Notes: generated by a model not told the origin, from the letters alone. 64,000 nucleotides of DNA from Sipunculus nudus (GCA_026874595.1 CM049313.1:27092008-27156007), one strand, 5' to 3'; positions 35,688 to 47,369 are shown, counted from the first letter of the stretch. A program made the numbers and translations.

Positions 35688-37112
35688 ATTATAACTTCTG
35701 TAACATTGCACAAAAATTATTCTTAGGTGGCCTTTGTTCAAGTTTACTTGAATGATTTTTGGCAGAATTATTGGACTGCATCTTTTATTATTCTAGATAT
35801 TTTGAAAAAAAAGTTTATGAATATTTCAGCTTGAAAAAAAGCATTTTAGCCAAAATCTTTCAGTATGTGTAAACAGATTTACCAACAGGTCAAGATTGTG
35901 TCTGTATCTTTAAATATGTTGAGAAACTGCCAACTTTCAGATTTGGCAAAAAGATCAAGAGTTCATTCAGTGCAGCCAGATATAGGTCAAGAGTTCAGTC
36001 AGTGCAGCCAAGCACAAGGCATGTGATCCCCTCATGGGTGACATGTGAACACCTCATTGGCACCATGTAATCACCTCATGGGTGTCATGCCCCTCAGGAC
36101 TGCATGTGGAGCCAATCTGTGAGTTTATGCAATGGTGTGGCTACTATTTCAGATTTGGCAACAGACCAAAGGTCAGCCTGGATCTATTTATAGCTTTGGT
36201 AGACTGGCAACTGTATCAGATTGGGCAACAGGTCAAGAGATCACTCAGTGCAGCCAGGTATAGGTCAGTAGTTGACTCATTGCAGTAGCTGCATTCTATT
36301 TATAGCGTTGGCAGACTGCCTACTGCATCAGATTTGGCACCAAAGTTCAGCCTGGATCTATTTATAGCTTTGGCAGACTGCCAACTGTGTTATATTATGC
36401 AACATGTCAAGAGTTCACTCAGTGCAGCCAGGTACAGGTCAAAAGTTCACTCAGTCTAGCCAGGTGCATGTCATGAGTTCACTTAGTGCAGTAGCCTGAG
36501 CCAGCAAATTTGTCACAGTTCACTATGGGGAACTGCCTTTCTCACCTAAGCCTGGTCAGCCACATGCATCAGACTCAAGGTAAATTTGATGTATTGGCCT
36601 GATATTTTGACCTGTCTATGTGTCTTTAATGGCTTTCTCATTCACAAGACAGGTGTCACCACCTACAATGACTTTTGCACAGTGTATGTGCCTGCTTATT
36701 TCTACAGAGGAATTTGATATATCAGCCAGAAATTGGGCATTTATATACATATCGAATAGCTTTGTCATATACAAGACTGTTGATGCCACCTACAATAATT
36801 TTTGCACAGTGTGTGTCCCTGCTTATTTCTGAGGAGGTGTTTGATATATCAGTCTGAAATTGGGCATATGTATATATCTCTGATAGCTTCATTGTATACA
36901 AGACTGGTGGTGCCAGCTACAATCGATTTTTGTGTTGTGTGCACCCATGCCAGAATTTCAGCAGTGATGTTTGTTTAATTGTTTCTTATTCAAAATGTTT
37001 AGTACTTGCATTGTTCATATACATGGGAAGTAATGGTCCAGCATTGAAGCATTATACCTGATGTATTTCCCAATGCACAGGTTCGCATTAGGCCTGTAGG
37101 CCTTGTTTCAGT
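35688..37112 (+). mobile_element. 3' part of family A with NFI-like palindromes and the family A end
   Basis: From 35690 the sequence follows the family A order seen at 39074-40420: a TGTAACATTGCACAAAAAT block, then CACTCAGTGCAGCCAGGT repeats with TTTATAGCTTTGGCAGACTG, then core modules, then the end. It finishes with CACAGGTTCGC, the GGCCTGTAGGCC hairpin and TTG. It is followed by the rest of the BEL LTR. Confidence 0.75.
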
Positions 37113-37241
37113 CATTACATAGCTGAAGTCATTCACACAGCTGATGTAGTTGATGTCAAAAAGCTCATGTATTAGAAGAATGAAAAAAGCTTCAGTGGAG
37201 GCACCTGTGTATTTATTGTTTGTCCTTGCAAAGGGGTTACT
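37110..37241 (+). repeat. 3' LTR of the BEL/Pao element, second part
   Basis: TTTCAGTCATTACATAGCTG to GGGGTTACT aligns with 13129-13259 of the 5' LTR. The next bases, AGCAA (37242-37246), match the AGCAA before the 5' LTR. This closes the BEL element and shows that 20207-37109 was inserted later. Confidence 0.88.
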
Positions 37242-37246
37242 AGCAA

Positions 37247-37877
37247 TAATAAAGGATTTTCAAGAAAATTAACAGTATTGGCTAAATTTTCAATTAGATA
37301 ACATAAAGTTGGATCTTATTTATTGCTTTCCTTTCAGAATACTTCATATATACCCTTAATATGGCTTGCAACCTCGGAACACTAATGATATCATATTTTC
37401 TCTTGATTAAGCCGTGGCTAAATCTAGAAAAAAAAAAATTAAAAAACTTCCAATTCTCATGAACTCATAATGCTGCTTCAATTAGATGATTCTCCAGAAA
37501 TTAACTGGTGCTGATCAACATTATGCGCACTTTGAGTGGGCTTTGAGTGATAATTGGGGAAGAAACGATCAACCTCAAAACTGATGACTCTGATTGCCAG
37601 TTGGAATGAACCTTATTATTGATACATAATCTAAAGAATAAAAAACTATAAGTCTGCCAAAGAAAATGATATTTTCAAAATAACAGTAGGTTTGAAATAG
37701 CATACAATTTCATTGTTGCTTAAATGACCACTTGCGTCAAAACGGTATTTGCTGTTTACTTATGAAATAACCATACTATATGTGTTTTTAAAATGATTGT
37801 TTCAATGTGGCATGCATGCACAGACCTGGGTTTTGATTTGAGCTACCACACAATATAGACCAGGGAATAACAGGATT
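37247..37877. other. intron sequence without recognised repeats
   Basis: This AT-rich stretch lies between the BEL target duplication and the next family A element. I see no repeat shared with the rest of the window and no supported coding sequence. It continues the pre-insertion sequence that ends at 12489. Confidence 0.55.
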
Positions 37878-40420
37878 TTTAGCGAACCTGTGAGCTTATG
37901 TTATGGTGTGGCGTCGTCCGTCTTTTGTATGTTAACCCATACTATCTCGAAAAACGGCAGGAGCTAGCATCACCAAATTTAATGCAAAAAAATTAGTCAT
38001 CCATAAAACTCTATTGGATTTTGCATATTTTTTGGCTAACTGCATTTTCCTAGATTTTATAGGGAAAAAGCTTAAAACATTAAAAAACATTCTTCTCCTA
38101 AATTGTTCAGCCAACTCGTCCAATATTTCACAGAAATGATTTCTGGAACAATCTCTCTCAAGTTTGTTCCAATGGTTCAAGTTCCGGGATTTTAGGCCAA
38201 GTTACAGGAAGTTGAACTTAGTCATCTGTCCAAAAAAGCATTCTAAAATTACAATCTCAGAAACGGCTGGAGCTATTATCACAAAATTTCATGCAAATAT
38301 TGGTCACATGATTCATATTTGAAATTGACGTATTGGTGGCACCACCTTCATTGACCGTTTCTGTACAGGGGTAATCAGTCATCAGTATATTAATCCATAA
38401 TTTCTCAGGAATAGCAGGAGCTAGCATCCCCAAATTTTATGCAAAAATCTGTCACATATCAAAAGTTGTGGGAATGAGTGTTTTGTGGCACCACCTGCAT
38501 TAACTTACATTTTATGAAGAAAAAGCTAAAAAAACTTTGAAAATCTCCTTCTAAAAAATCTTTCAGCCAAATGGTTCAATATTTCACAGAAATGATCCCA
38601 GAGACCAGCTCTCTCAAGTTTGTTCAATTGGTTTTAGTTTGATGAATTTTGGCTGAGTTACAGGAATTTGAAATTAGTCATTTGGCAAATAAGCATACTA
38701 ACATAACAATCTCATAAACAATAGGAGCTAGGATCACAAAATTTTGTGCAAATGCTGGTCATGTGACTCATATCTGAAATTGCAGTTTTTGTGGTGCAAC
38801 CTACATTGACCTGTTTTTTTTAGGTCAGAAACCTTGTAATTTTAGCCACATACAGCTTTTAAATGTTTTATGATGAAACTGTCAAGCTGAATGGTTTAAT
38901 TTTTCACAAGAATATTTGAGAATAGGGGTTTTTTTTAATTGTATAAGGATAGGTTGGTTTCATTGAATTTTGGTAGAGCCTTAGAAAGCTAAAGTTGGTC
39001 TTGAGGCCATTAGTAAGCCTATTTCAAACTGAGGGCTGCAATAGTCTCCTGCAAAACTGTTGTTTCACTTTATGTAACATTGCACAAAAATGATTCTTAG
39101 GTGGCCTTCATTCATGTTTACTTAAATGATTTTTGGCACAATTATTAGACCTTAGAAAATGAAAGGACTGCATCTTTTATTATTCTAAATGTTTTTAAAA
39201 AAAAATTATAAATGCATCAGCTTAAAAAAAGCATTTTTATCCAAAGTCTTTCAGTATGTGTAAACAGATTTACCAACAGGCCAAGATTGTGACTGTATCT
39301 ATAAATAGCTTGGCAGACAGCCAACTATTTCAGATTTGGCAACAGGCCAAAGGTTAGTCTAGGTCTATTTATAGCTTTGGCAGACTGCCAACTATAGCAG
39401 ATTAGGCAACAGGTCAAGAGTTCACTCAGTGCAGCTAGTTATAGGTCAAGAGATCACTCAGTGCAGTAGCTGCATTCTATTTATAGCTTTGGCAGACTGC
39501 CCACTGCATCAGATTTGGCATGGATCTATTTATAGCTTCGGCAGACTGCCAACTGTGTCAGATTATGCAACAGGTCAAGAGTTCACTGAGTGCAGTAGCT
39601 GCATTCTATTTATAGCTTTGGAAGACTGCCCACTGCATCAGGTGGCACCAAAATTCATCCTGAATCTATTTATAGCTTTGGCAGACTGCCAACTGTGTCA
39701 GATTATGCAACAGGTCAAGAGTTCACTCAGTGCAGCCAGGTAATGATAAAAAATTCACCCAGTCTAGCCATGAGCAGGTCAAGAGTTCTTTCAGTGCAGT
39801 AGCTTGAGCCAGCAATTTGTCACAGTTCACTCGCAGCAACTGCCTTTCTCACCTAAGCCTGGTCAGCCTGGGAAGTTTGATGTATTGGCCTGATATTTTG
39901 ACCTGTCTATGCGTCATTGATGGCTTTCTTGTTCACAAGACAGGTGTCACCACCTACAATGACTTTTGCACAGTGTATGTGCCTGCTCATTTATATGGAG
40001 GAATTTGATATGTCAGCCTGAAATTTGGCATATTTATACATGTCGGAAAGCTTTATTGTGTACAAGACTGGTGGCACCACCTACATTAATTATATTACAG
40101 TGTATGTCCCTTCTTATTTCTCAGGAGGGGTTTGACATATCAGTCTGAAATTGGGCATATGATTGGGCTATCTCTGATAGCTTCCTGGTATACAAGACTG
40201 AGGGTGCCAGCTATAATGATCACTTTTGTGTTGTGTGCATCCATGCCAGAATTTCAGCAGTGATGTTTGTGTAATTGTTTCTTGTTCAAAATGTTTAGTA
40301 CTTGCATTGTTCATATACATGTTACACATGTACTTGAAAAGTAATGGTCCAGCATTGAAGCATTATACCTGGTGTATATCCCATTGCACAGGTTCGCATT
40401 AGGCCTGTAGGCCTTGTTTA
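37878..40420 (+). mobile_element. Helitron-like element, family A, near full length
   Basis: It starts TTTAGCGAACCTGTGAGCTT and ends GCACAGGTTCGCATTAGGCC plus TGTAGGCCTTGTTT. At 2.54 kb it is the best complete reference copy in the window. Order: 5' motif; short GTC-rich tract; long body with core modules near 38270-38360; a TTATGTAACATTGCAC block at 39074; an array at 39290-39740; further core modules at 39900-40230; 3' end. Its right flank at 40421 is the 3' part of a family B element. No coding frame is supported. Confidence 0.8.
39290..39740 (+). repeat. irregular tandem array with TTGGCAGACTGCCAA palindromes
   Basis: TTTATAGCTTTGGCAGACTG recurs at about 39368, 39480, 39529, 39609 and 39669. 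It alternates with GTCAAGAGTTCACTCAGTGC. Unit spacing is irregular (about 50-115 bp). Confidence 0.75.
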
Positions 40421-41152
40421 ATGTTTGGTCCCTTTTAGAGGATGTTTGTTGACCTTTCAGAAGTCCAATATGGCCACCAGGTAGCCATCTGTAAAATGTT
40501 GGATGTATATTAATGTAAACTTGCAAAGGATTGGGTCAAAGATTTCTTAAAAAATTGGACCATCATTTATGAAAGTACAGAACAGCTGGTTTGTATTGAA
40601 TAAAATTTCTTAATAATTCTTGCATGGATTTCCTTGATATTTTGCTATATATGTTGATTATATATTCGGCCTGTGTGGTGTACCTTTTGAGACTGACAGG
40701 TATCAAGCAAGCTATGGGATTAGTTCCTGTTAGCTCAACAACCATACATTTTGCCTCAGACCATCAAGTCACCTGTGTTTTAGCCAGACATATGTGATAT
40801 ATATTTCTGTTATCGTAGAATGTTTCAACAAAATTGGCAAATAGGTTCTTCAAAAATTTGACTGTAAGTTGTGAATCTCAGCCCATGATGTCGCAGGTCA
40901 TGCTTGGGGGCTGAGCGTCATGACCCAGTCCTCTCTTTTTTAAAGAACATGAATATGGCCCAAAATTTGAAGAATATTCTTGTTGCTTTTTTTCATTAAA
41001 CTAACCTAAGTTAAATAAGAGGTCCCGCACATTTTTTGAAGGTCTGGTAAAAAATAAATTCTGCCAGACCTCAAGTCTGGCGGCTGAATTTCTTAATTTC
41101 TCACCCTGTTATATATATATATAACAACTGAGTGATGTGACCCATGGGTCCC
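40421..41152 (+). mobile_element. 3' parts of family B elements just upstream of the MSH3 exon
   Basis: 40421-40928 aligns with 22939-23515 and carries the GGGCTGAGCGTCATGACCC end in decayed form. A second end, CTGAGTGATGTGACCCATGG then GTCCCTTGTTT, follows at 41127-41152. Between them, 41040-41095 has an inverted repeat (AGGTCTGG / CCAGACCT). The 3' terminus is only 87 bases from the exon. Confidence 0.65.
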
Positions 41153-41238
41153 TTGTTTCTGTTGAGCCATTCTACAAGATTTCAGCTCCCTTTGATGACC
41201 TTTGACCATTGCTTTTGCTGCTGTGTTTGTATTTGTAG

Positions 41239-41396
41239 GGTAGGAATAAGCAGTGTATGGTGATCACAGGACCAAACATGGGTGGTAAGAGTTCCTACAT
41301 AAAACAAGTGGCTCTGATCACCTTGATGACTCATATTGGATCATATGTACCAGCAGAATCAGCTCAAATAGGGATCGTGGATGCCATCTGTACCAG
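41239..41396 (+). CDS. MSH3: MSH3 exon with the ATPase Walker A motif
   Basis: This exon is 158 bp, with acceptor TTTGTATTTGTAG at 41226-41238 and donor GTCAGT at 41397. It starts in phase 0, matching the end of the exon at 8189-8303, and ends inside an Arg codon (AG|G). It encodes the Walker A nucleotide-binding loop GPNMGGKSS followed by [20 protein letters not shown] and [18 protein letters not shown] separates MSH3 from MSH2 and MSH6. This part of the protein binds ATP in the MSH2-MSH3 heterodimer. The next exon (family order GAADNIYKG) was not found before 64000. The reading frame is intact. Cys in ICTR, where I recall Phe in other animals, is a small oddity. Confidence 0.96.
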
Positions 41397-41710
41397 GTCA
41401 GTTTGTGACTTCTTTGTCTCCAACAATAATCATGTAAAACAGGGACAATGTGATGTCCTAACCACAACCTCATTCTATGACACCGATCACTCCAAAGTTG
41501 TAATTTGGATAAAGTTTAATACATCACTCCTGACTACAGATACACTAATGGTCTGAACTGAACCCCTATATCACAATCCACTAACTGGTAAATTACACAA
41601 CAGGTTTTAATAAAGTGAAAAATTTAAGACAATCATTTTATTAAAACTCAGTGTCTGTGCTGCCCTACAGTCTCAGCTTCATGGCACCACACATGGTCCC
41701 TGTACAGCTT
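41397..41710. other. start of the following MSH3 intron
   Basis: No recognised repeat or coding sequence after the donor site up to the family A start. Confidence 0.5.
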
Positions 41711-42644
41711 TTTAGCGAACCTGTGAGCTTATGCTATGGTGTGGCCTTGTCCCGCATCCCTCGTCTGTTGTCCATCCTCTGCACTTTAACCCATACTATC
41801 TTGAAAACGGCAAGAGTAAGCATCACAAAATTTTATGCAAAAAATTAGTCATCTAAAAAACTCTATTGGATTTTGCTTATTTTTTGGCTAACTGCATTTT
41901 CTTAGATTTTATTGGGAAAAAGCTAAAAAAGCTTTAAAATCTTCTTCTCTGAAACTGTTCAGCCAAATTGTCCAATATTTCACAGAAATGATTCCTGGAA
42001 CAATCTTTCTCAAGTTTGTTCGAATGGTTTAAATTTGGTGAATTTTTGCCAAGTTACATGAAGTTGAACTTAGTCATCTGTCAAAAAAAAGCATAGTAAA
42101 CTTACAATCTCAGAAACGGCTTGAGCTATCATCACCAAATTTTATGCCAATGTTGGTCACATGAGTCATATCTGAAATTGAGGTATTGGTGGCGCCACCT
42201 GCATCGGCCTTTTTTATAGGGGGTCATCAGTGCCCGTATCATACTGACGGCTACAAAAAACTTCTTCTCTGAAACCATATGGCCAAATTGTTTAATATCG
42301 CACAGAAATGATCCTAGGGTAGTGCTTTCTGAAGTTTGTTCAAATGGTCTCAGATCAGTAACTTTTGGCTGAGTTATGGGAAGCTGAATTTAGTCATATG
42401 CCATAACAGCCCATTTTAGCTCAGTGACTACAAAGATCTTCTTCTCAAAAACCAGTGGGCCAAATTCTTAAATCTCACACATTAATTATCCTTAGATGTT
42501 GATAATTCAAGTTTGTTCAAATGGTTTTGGTTCAGTGATTTTTGGCTGAGTTATGAGAAGCTTAACTTAGCCATTTTGCTGTATTTTCCCATATAAGTTA
42601 TAAACCTGTAAACATTTTTGACTGAGGCCACTGAGGCAAATTTG
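41711..42644 (+). mobile_element. family A 5' unit, tandem copy 1
   Basis: It starts TTTAGCGAACCTGTGAGCTT and runs 934 bp to the next identical start. It contains a core module ending in the exact GGTGGCGCCACCT at 42188-42200. It lacks the family A 3' end. Confidence 0.85.
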
Positions 42645-43581
42645 TTAGCGAACCTGTGAGCTTATGCGATGGTGTGGCGTCATCCGACGTCTGTTGTCCG
42701 GCGTCTGTCGTCCGGCGTCTGTAGGTGAACCCATAATATCTTGAAAACGGCAAGAGTTAGCATCACAAAATCTCATACAAAAAATTAGCCATCTAACAAA
42801 CTCTATCGGATTTTGCTTATTTTTTGGCTAACTGCATTTTCTTAGATTTTATTGGGAAAAAGCTAAAAAAGCTTTAAAAATCTTCTTCTCCGACACTGTT
42901 CAGCCAAATTGTCCAATATTTCACAGAAATGATTTCTGGAACAATCTTTCTCAAGTTTGTTCGAATGGTTTAAATTTGGTGAATTTTTGCCAAGTTACTT
43001 GAAGTTGAACTTAGTCATCTGTCAAAAAAAGCATAATAAACTTACAATCTCAGAAACGGCTGGAGCTATCATCACCAAATTTTATGCCATGTTGGTCACA
43101 TGAGTCATAGCTAATTGAGGTATTGGTGGCGCCACCTGCATCAGCCTTTTTTGTAGGGGGTCATCAGTGCCCGTATCATACTGATGGCTACAAAAAACTT
43201 CTTCTCTGAAACCATATGGCCCAATTGATTATTATCGCACAGAAATGATCCTAGGGTAGTGCTTTCTGAAGTTTGTTCAAATGGTCTCAGATCAGTGACT
43301 TTTGGCTGAGTTATGGGAAGCTGAATTTAGTCAAATGCCATAACAGCCCATTTTAGCTCAGTGGCTACAAAGATCTTCTTCTCAAAAACCACTGGGCCAA
43401 ATTCTTAAATCTCACACATTAATTATCCTTAGATGTTGATAATTCAAGTTTGTTCAAATGGTTTTGGTTCAGTGATTTTTGGCTGAGTTATGAGAAGCTT
43501 AACTTAGCCATTTTGCTGTATTTTCCAATATGAGTTATAAACCTGTAAACATTTTTGACTGAGGCCACTGAGGCAAATTTG
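42645..43581 (+). mobile_element. family A 5' unit, tandem copy 2
   Basis: This 937-bp unit is very similar to the copy on its left across the whole length. It has the same internal order and an exact core palindrome at 43125-43137. The close match suggests recent tandem duplication. Confidence 0.85.
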
Positions 43582-43742
43582 TTAGCCAACCTGTGAGCTT
43601 ATGCGATGGTGTGGCATCGTCCGGCGTCTGTCGTCCGGCGTCTGTCGTCCGGCGCCTGTACGTGAACCCATAATATCTTGAAAACGGCAAGAGTTAGCAT
43701 CACAAAATTTTATACAAAAAATTAGCCATCTAACAAACTCTA
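43582..43742 (+). mobile_element. family A 5' unit, tandem copy 3, truncated
   Basis: It starts TTAGCCAACCTGTGAGCTTA and follows the other two copies until ACTCTAT. There it meets the palindrome TCTAGACGTCTAGA at 43743-43756. Confidence 0.8.
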
Positions 43743-46019
43743 TCTAGACGTCTAGACATAATGTCTAGATGCAGAATTCCCAGATTATTGGAACTATATC
43801 TTTCAACTGTTTGGGAAAAAAAATTGGTTTGCATTTTAAGCAAATCGGGTTTATCATCAGGTCACATGTGAACTGCTTTGCCCTCATTTTTGGTTGACCT
43901 CTGACCTTTCCTTGCTGCCCAGCGTCCATTTGTGCATCTGTTTCCACACATAAACCCACATATCTCGGGAACTGTTTGACCGATCAGGCTAAAATTTTGC
44001 ACAAATGTAGCCCTTTGACAGCTTTATACCATACACCAAAAATGGTGGCACCACCTGCAACCATTTTTGCACAGCGGTCATCTGTTCATCTGCCTTTGGA
44101 TAATATCACTCATATCTCAGCAGTGGTTTGACTTATCCACCTGTTATTTTGCAGGTTTATACATCCTGGACAGCTTTCTCGATTTTATGACAGGTGGTGC
44201 CACCTACATTCACATTTACTCTGCAGACATCCAAGCTCATATTTCGGGAACCGTTTGACCAATTGGGCCAAAATTTTGCATGTGTATAGATCTCACATAG
44301 CTCTTCATCATAGGCAAACTGGTGGTGCCACCTGCAACCACTTATGCACAGCATCCATCTGTTCATCTGCCTTGGGATAAAATCACTCATATCTCAGCAG
44401 TGGTTTGACTTATCCACCTGAAATTTTGCAGGTTTATACATCGTGGACAGCTTTCTCGATTTATGACAGGTGGCACTACCTACATTCACGTTTACGCTGC
44501 AGACATCCAAGCTCATATTTCGGGAACCGTTTGACTGATTGGGCCAAAATTTTGCATGTGTATAGATCTGACATAGCTCCTTATCATAGACAAAACTGGT
44601 GGCGCCACCTGCAACCATTAATGCACAGCACCGATCTGTTCATCTGCCTTGGGATAAAATCACTCATATCTCAGAAGTGGTTTGACTTATCCACCTAAAA
44701 TTTTGCAGGTTTATACATCCTGGACAGCTCTCTTGATTTTATGACAGGTGGTACCACCTACATTCAGGTTTACTCTGTAGACATCCAAGCTCATATCTCG
44801 GGAACTGTTTGATCAATTGGGCCAAAATTTTGCATGTGTATAGATCTCACATAGCTCCTCATCATAGGCAAACTGGTGGCACCACCTGCAACCATTACGC
44901 ACAGCGTCCATCTGTTAATCTGCCTTGGGATAAAATCACTTATATCTCAGCAGTGGGTTGACTTATCCACCTGAAATTTTGCAGGTTTATACATCCTGGA
45001 CAGCTCTCTCTCGATTTTATGACAGGTGGTGCCACCTACATTCAGGTTTACTGTGCAGACATCCAAGCTCATATCTCGGGAACTGTTTGATCAATTGGGC
45101 CAAAATTTTGCATGTGTATAGATCTCACATAGCTCCTCATCATAGGCAAACTGGTGGCACCACCTGCAACCATTTATGCACAGCTTCCATCTGTTTATCT
45201 GCCTTGGGATAAAATCACATATCTCAGCAGTGGTTTGACTTATCCACCTGAAATTTTGCAGGTTTATACATCCTGGACAGCTCTCCCTCGATTTTATGAC
45301 AGGTGGTGCCACCTACATTCAGGTTTACTGTGCAGACATTCAAGCTCATATCTCAGGAACTGTTTGACCAATTGGGCCAAAATTTTGCATGTGTATAGAT
45401 CTGACATAGCTCTTCATCATAGGCAAAACTGGTGGCGCCACCTGCAACCATTAATGCACAGCAACCATCTGTTCATCTGCCTTGGGATAAAATCGCTCTT
45501 ATCTCAGCAGTGGTTTGACTTATCCACCTGAAATTTTGCAGGTTTATACATCCTGGACAGCTTTCCCGATTTTATGACAGGTGGCACCACCTACATTCAG
45601 GTTTACTCTGCAGACATCCAAGCTCATATCTCTGGAACTGTTTGACCAATTGGGCCAAAATTTTGCTTGTGTATAGATCTCACATAGCTTTTCATCATAA
45701 GCAAAACTGGTGACGCCACCTGCAACCACTTATGAACACCGTTTATCTTTTCATCTGCCTTGGGATAAAATTACTCATATCTCAGCAGTGGTTTGACTTA
45801 TCCACCTGAAATTTTGCAGGTTTATACATCCTGCACATTTTTCTCGATTTTATGACAGGTGGCACCACCTACATTCACGTTTACGCTGCAGACATCCATG
45901 CTAATATGCAACACACATCACTCTATTCCCCTTGCCACTTAATCCATGCCTCACTTCACCCCGTCCCACCCTGATTTCTGTGGAAACACATAGTCACTTG
46001 TCGACTACCCATATTCTAG
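43743..46019 (+). mobile_element. Helitron-like element carrying the 278-bp array
   Basis: The left edge is the palindrome TCTAGACGTCTAGA. The right end, TAGTCACTTGTCGACTACCC then ATATTCTAG followed by TTTT, resembles a Helitron 3' end: a short stem, about 12 bases, then CTAG before T. The bulk of the element is the tandem array. The left boundary is uncertain. Confidence 0.5.
43960..45910 (+). repeat. 278-bp higher-order tandem array, 7 units, each two diverged 139-bp monomers
   Basis: GACATCC recurs at 44226, 44502, 44780, 45058, 45335, 45613 and 45891 (spacing 276-278). Each unit has two halves with the same plan: CATATCTC, a TTTGAC segment, AAATTTTGCA, GTTTATACATC- or GTGTATAGATC-like sequence, then a GGTGGCGCCACCT variant. 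Confidence 0.93.
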
Positions 46020-46194
46020 TTTTAAAATGTCATAGTCTGAAACTTGCAGGTCAGAAATGTCCATTTTGCTGAAATCATAATGACTAAGGTAGATATGCAG
46101 GACTTAAAAGGATCAATATTAAATTTTAAAAATAAACCTCCATTCATACTCCCAGACTTTGCACAGGTTCGCATTAGGCCTGTAGGCCTTGTTT
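46020..46194 (+). mobile_element. family A 3' end
   Basis: The stretch ends with TTTGCACAGGTTCGCATTAG, the GGCCTGTAGGCC hairpin and TTGTTT at 46160-46194. It is followed directly by family A body sequence that starts partway into the unit. Confidence 0.7.
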
Positions 46195-47272
46195 CAGATT
46201 TATAGAGAAAAAGCTAAAAAACCTTTAAAAATCTTCTCCTATGAAATGGTCAAGCCAATTTGTTCAATATTTCACAGAAATAATCTTTTATACCATCTCT
46301 CTCAAGTTTGTTCAAATGGTTCAAGTTCGGTGAATTTTGGCTGAATTACTGGAAGTTGAACCTAGTCATCTGTCCAACAAAAGCATACTAAAATGACAAT
46401 CTCAGAAACGGCCAGATCTGTCATCACAAAATTTTATGCCAGTGTTGGTCACATGAGTCATATATGAAATTCAGGTATTGGTGGCGCCACCTGCATTGAC
46501 CTTTTTTTGTACGGGGGTCATTGGTGATCTGTATATTAACCCATAATTTCTCAGGAACAGCAGGAGCTACCATCCCCAGATTTTATGCAATAGTCTGTCA
46601 CATATCAAATGTTGTGGGATTCAGCTTATTTTTTTTTGCTATCTTCATTTACTTAGATTTTATGGGGGGGAAAGCTGAAAAACCTTTAAAAGTCTTCTTG
46701 TAAACGGTCCAGCCAAATTGTTCAATATTTTACAGAAATGATCCCAGAGGCAAGCCCTCCCAAGTTTGTTTAAATGGTTTGCATTTGATGAATTTTGGTG
46801 GAGTTAAACGAATCTGAACAGTCATTTGGCCAAGTAAGCATACTGACATGGTTATCTCAGAAATGACAGAAGCTAGCATTACCAAGTATTGTGCTAATGT
46901 TGGTCACATGACTCATATTTGAAGTTGCAGATTTTGTGGTGCCACCTACATTGACCTCATCATTTTAGCCTCTTTCAAGTTAAAATGTTTATGATGAAAT
47001 TGTCAAGTTGAATTGTTCAATTTTTCAAAAGAATTATCCAAGGACATGGTTCTTTCAGTCATATCAGAAAAGCTTAAGTTGGTCTTATGGCCATTATTAT
47101 GTCTCACTCAAACTGAGGACTGCAAAACTGTTCTTCTACAAAATTATTGTTTCAATTGTAACTTCTGTAACATGGCACAAAAATTATTCTTAGGTGGCCT
47201 TTGTTCAAGTTTACTTGAATGATTTTTGGCAGAATTATTGGACCTTTAACAATGAAAGAACTGCATTTTTTA
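46195..47272 (+). mobile_element. family A body, continued
   Basis: The order matches 38050-39190 of the near-full copy, including an exact GGTGGCGCCACCT at 46480-46492 and the TGTAACATGGCACAAAAATT block near 47165. It is cut at CTGCATTTTTTAT by a family B start. The family A sequence resumes at 53941. Confidence 0.75.
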
Positions 47273-47369
47273 TTAGCTCAGCTGACTGAAAGTCATCTGA
47301 GCTATAGCGATCACTCTTTGTCCGTCGTCCGTCTGTCTGTCTGTCCGTCTGTCCGTCTGTCCGTCCGTT

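Larger units (their letters stand above)
20207..37112 (+). mobile_element. Helitron-like element, family A, inside the BEL 3' LTR (composite with nested insertions)
   Basis: The 5' end is TAAGCAAACCTGTGAGCTTA and the 3' end is GCACAGGTTCGCATTAGGCC plus TGTAGGCCTTG. The subterminal motif GCGAACCTGTG and its inversion CACAGGTTCGC are the family A mark. Removing this span rejoins CCATTG to TTTCAG, exactly as in the uninterrupted 5' LTR at about 13124-13135. Family A body sequence is visible at 20207-21103 and 35688-37112. Everything between is later insertion or rearrangement. No replicase was found. Confidence 0.75.

Noticed and set aside
41257-41556. A 99-residue MSH3 open frame continuing past 41396.
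   Set aside because: The family similarity stops at a canonical donor (CAG|GTCAGT) inside the Arg codon; the rest is intron read-through.
43960-45910. CRISPR-like array.
   Set aside because: Repeats are 139/278 bp with no short-repeat and unique-spacer pattern, and the genome is eukaryotic.
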